DNA from: an uncultured Prevotella sp.
GTDB lineage: Bacteria; Bacteroidota; Bacteroidia; Bacteroidales; Bacteroidaceae
Assembly: GCA_900322035.1 (NCBI GenBank)
Contig: ONYL01000015.1
Coordinates: 1-41,011, forward strand
Direction of reading: 5' to 3'
DNA length: 41,011 bases
Position numbers and translations under genes: made by a program. The number at the start of each line of letters is the position of its first letter. The first letter of the stretch is position 1. The notes under the pieces were generated by a model that saw nothing but the letters and a program-made list of their open reading frames with translations, searched no databases and was not told the origin of the DNA. Shown here in pieces: positions 40,460 to 41,011 of the stretch.

Positions 40460-41011
40460 ATGATTACAAAAGATAATCTCAGAAATTTTCTTACTTGTCT
40501 TGGCTTTCAGCAATCTGAAACTGTACAAGATGAGATGAACTTGCATATTGATAACATTAACTGCACTATAGCTGTTGATTTCACAAACGAGAGGATTGTC
40601 TATCCTGAAGGTATAGAAGCAGACCGAGACACAACAAAGAACTTCTCTGCTAATGAGAATTTCGTTGTTCTGGGATGTGTTGTAGGCCTTCTAACTCAGG
40701 GATACAGGCCAGAGAACATTGTTTTAGAGCCAAAGACTCCAGGCGGAAGAGAAGATTCTCATTTCTATTGTGACATACTGATTCGCGACAACGATAAGCG
40801 TCCATATATGCTTATTGAGTGTAAGACAATGGACGGAAAAGAAGATGATGAGTTTAGCAAAGCATGGAAAAAGACATTACAGGATGGCGGACAGTTGTTC
40901 AACTATTACAACACCTATCGTCAAGCACGATATCTTGTTCTTTATGCATCCGATTTCGTGGATGGCGAACCTCGCTGCAATTATCGTCTGATTACGATGA
41001 CCGACAACAAG
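40460..41011 (+). CDS. N-terminal part of a probable restriction-modification protein with a PD-(D/E)XK domain
   Basis: 184 codons are present before the window ends; no stop is reached. The start ATG at 40460 is chosen because another ATG at 40450 is in a frame that closes after nine codons. A PD-(D/E)XK nuclease core is visible: Asp105 (FYCDILIRD), Glu120-x-Lys122 (YMLIECKT) and a QxxxY motif at Gln145-Tyr149 (GGQLFNYYNTYRQARYLVLY). This is the pattern of the HsdR N-terminal (HSDR_N) and RecB-like nuclease families. The opening MITKDNLRNFLTCLGF reminds me of large Bacteroidetes proteins in which such a domain precedes an N6-adenine methylase and specificity module. Codons are A-richer than in the housekeeping genes, fitting transfer. 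The methylase part is not visible, so the full function is inference. Confidence 0.75.
   Translation, partial: MITKDNLRNFLTCLGFQQSETVQDEMNLHIDNINCTIAVDFTNERIVYPEGIEADRDTTKNFSANENFVVLGCVVGLLTQGYRPENIVLEPKTPGGREDSHFYCDILIRDNDKRPYMLIECKTMDGKEDDEFSKAWKKTLQDGGQLFNYYNTYRQARYLVLYASDFVDGEPRCNYRLITMTDNK

Overview
The window is a mostly housekeeping stretch of a Bacteroidales chromosome, most likely Prevotella or a close relative. The evidence is the family content (PorD/DUF4835, DUF3127, DUF4491, DUF4492, split glycine dehydrogenase GcvPA/GcvPB) and repeated promoters of the Bacteroidetes type (TTTG, 19-20 bp, TAnnTTTG). The species call is inference; no rRNA or tRNA gene was recognised.

Layout. 1-99: the 3' end (domains V and VI) of a group II intron cut by the window edge. 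121-1237: reverse rubrerythrin and a PerR-type repressor, an oxidative stress unit with a candidate autoregulatory operator. 1360-4534: hisS and purA, with a long purA leader. 4658-11199: a six-gene glycine cleavage operon (lplA-gcvT-gcvH-gcvPA-gcvPB-lpdA). 11200-11830: intergenic DNA with a 22-bp tandem repeat. 11833-12645: a lipoprotein. 12731-20126: a tightly packed leftward cluster, dnaN-exonuclease-coaBC-porD-recN-TPR protein. 20203-20634: a divergent SSB-like DUF3127 gene. 20674-24444: convergent terminators, clpC (possible sigma-54 promoter), rlmH and a DUF4491 membrane protein. 24501-30516: phosphohexomutase, GlsB-like protein, cyclophilin, and the cytochrome bd operon DUF4492-cydA-cydB. 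30625-36564: a five-gene envelope export operon (coiled-coil membrane protein, TolC, HlyD, two ABC-2 permeases) with no ATPase gene. 36573-37730: the Mrp-type Fe-S carrier.

The accessory part starts at about 37.7 kb. It has three families of short repeats, including a six-unit palindromic array in exact 22-bp phase. Next is a 1.8-kb IS66-family element with recognisable ends, whose transposase is interrupted by an in-frame amber codon. Last come a small XRE regulator and the first 184 codons of a protein with a PD-(D/E)XK nuclease domain, probably the start of a restriction-modification locus that continues beyond the window.

The strongest leads for something not fully described are the two 22-bp-period arrays, the truncated HTH plus nuclease locus, the degenerate protease-TPR fusion after recN, the ATPase-less export operon, and the sigma-54-like site before clpC.
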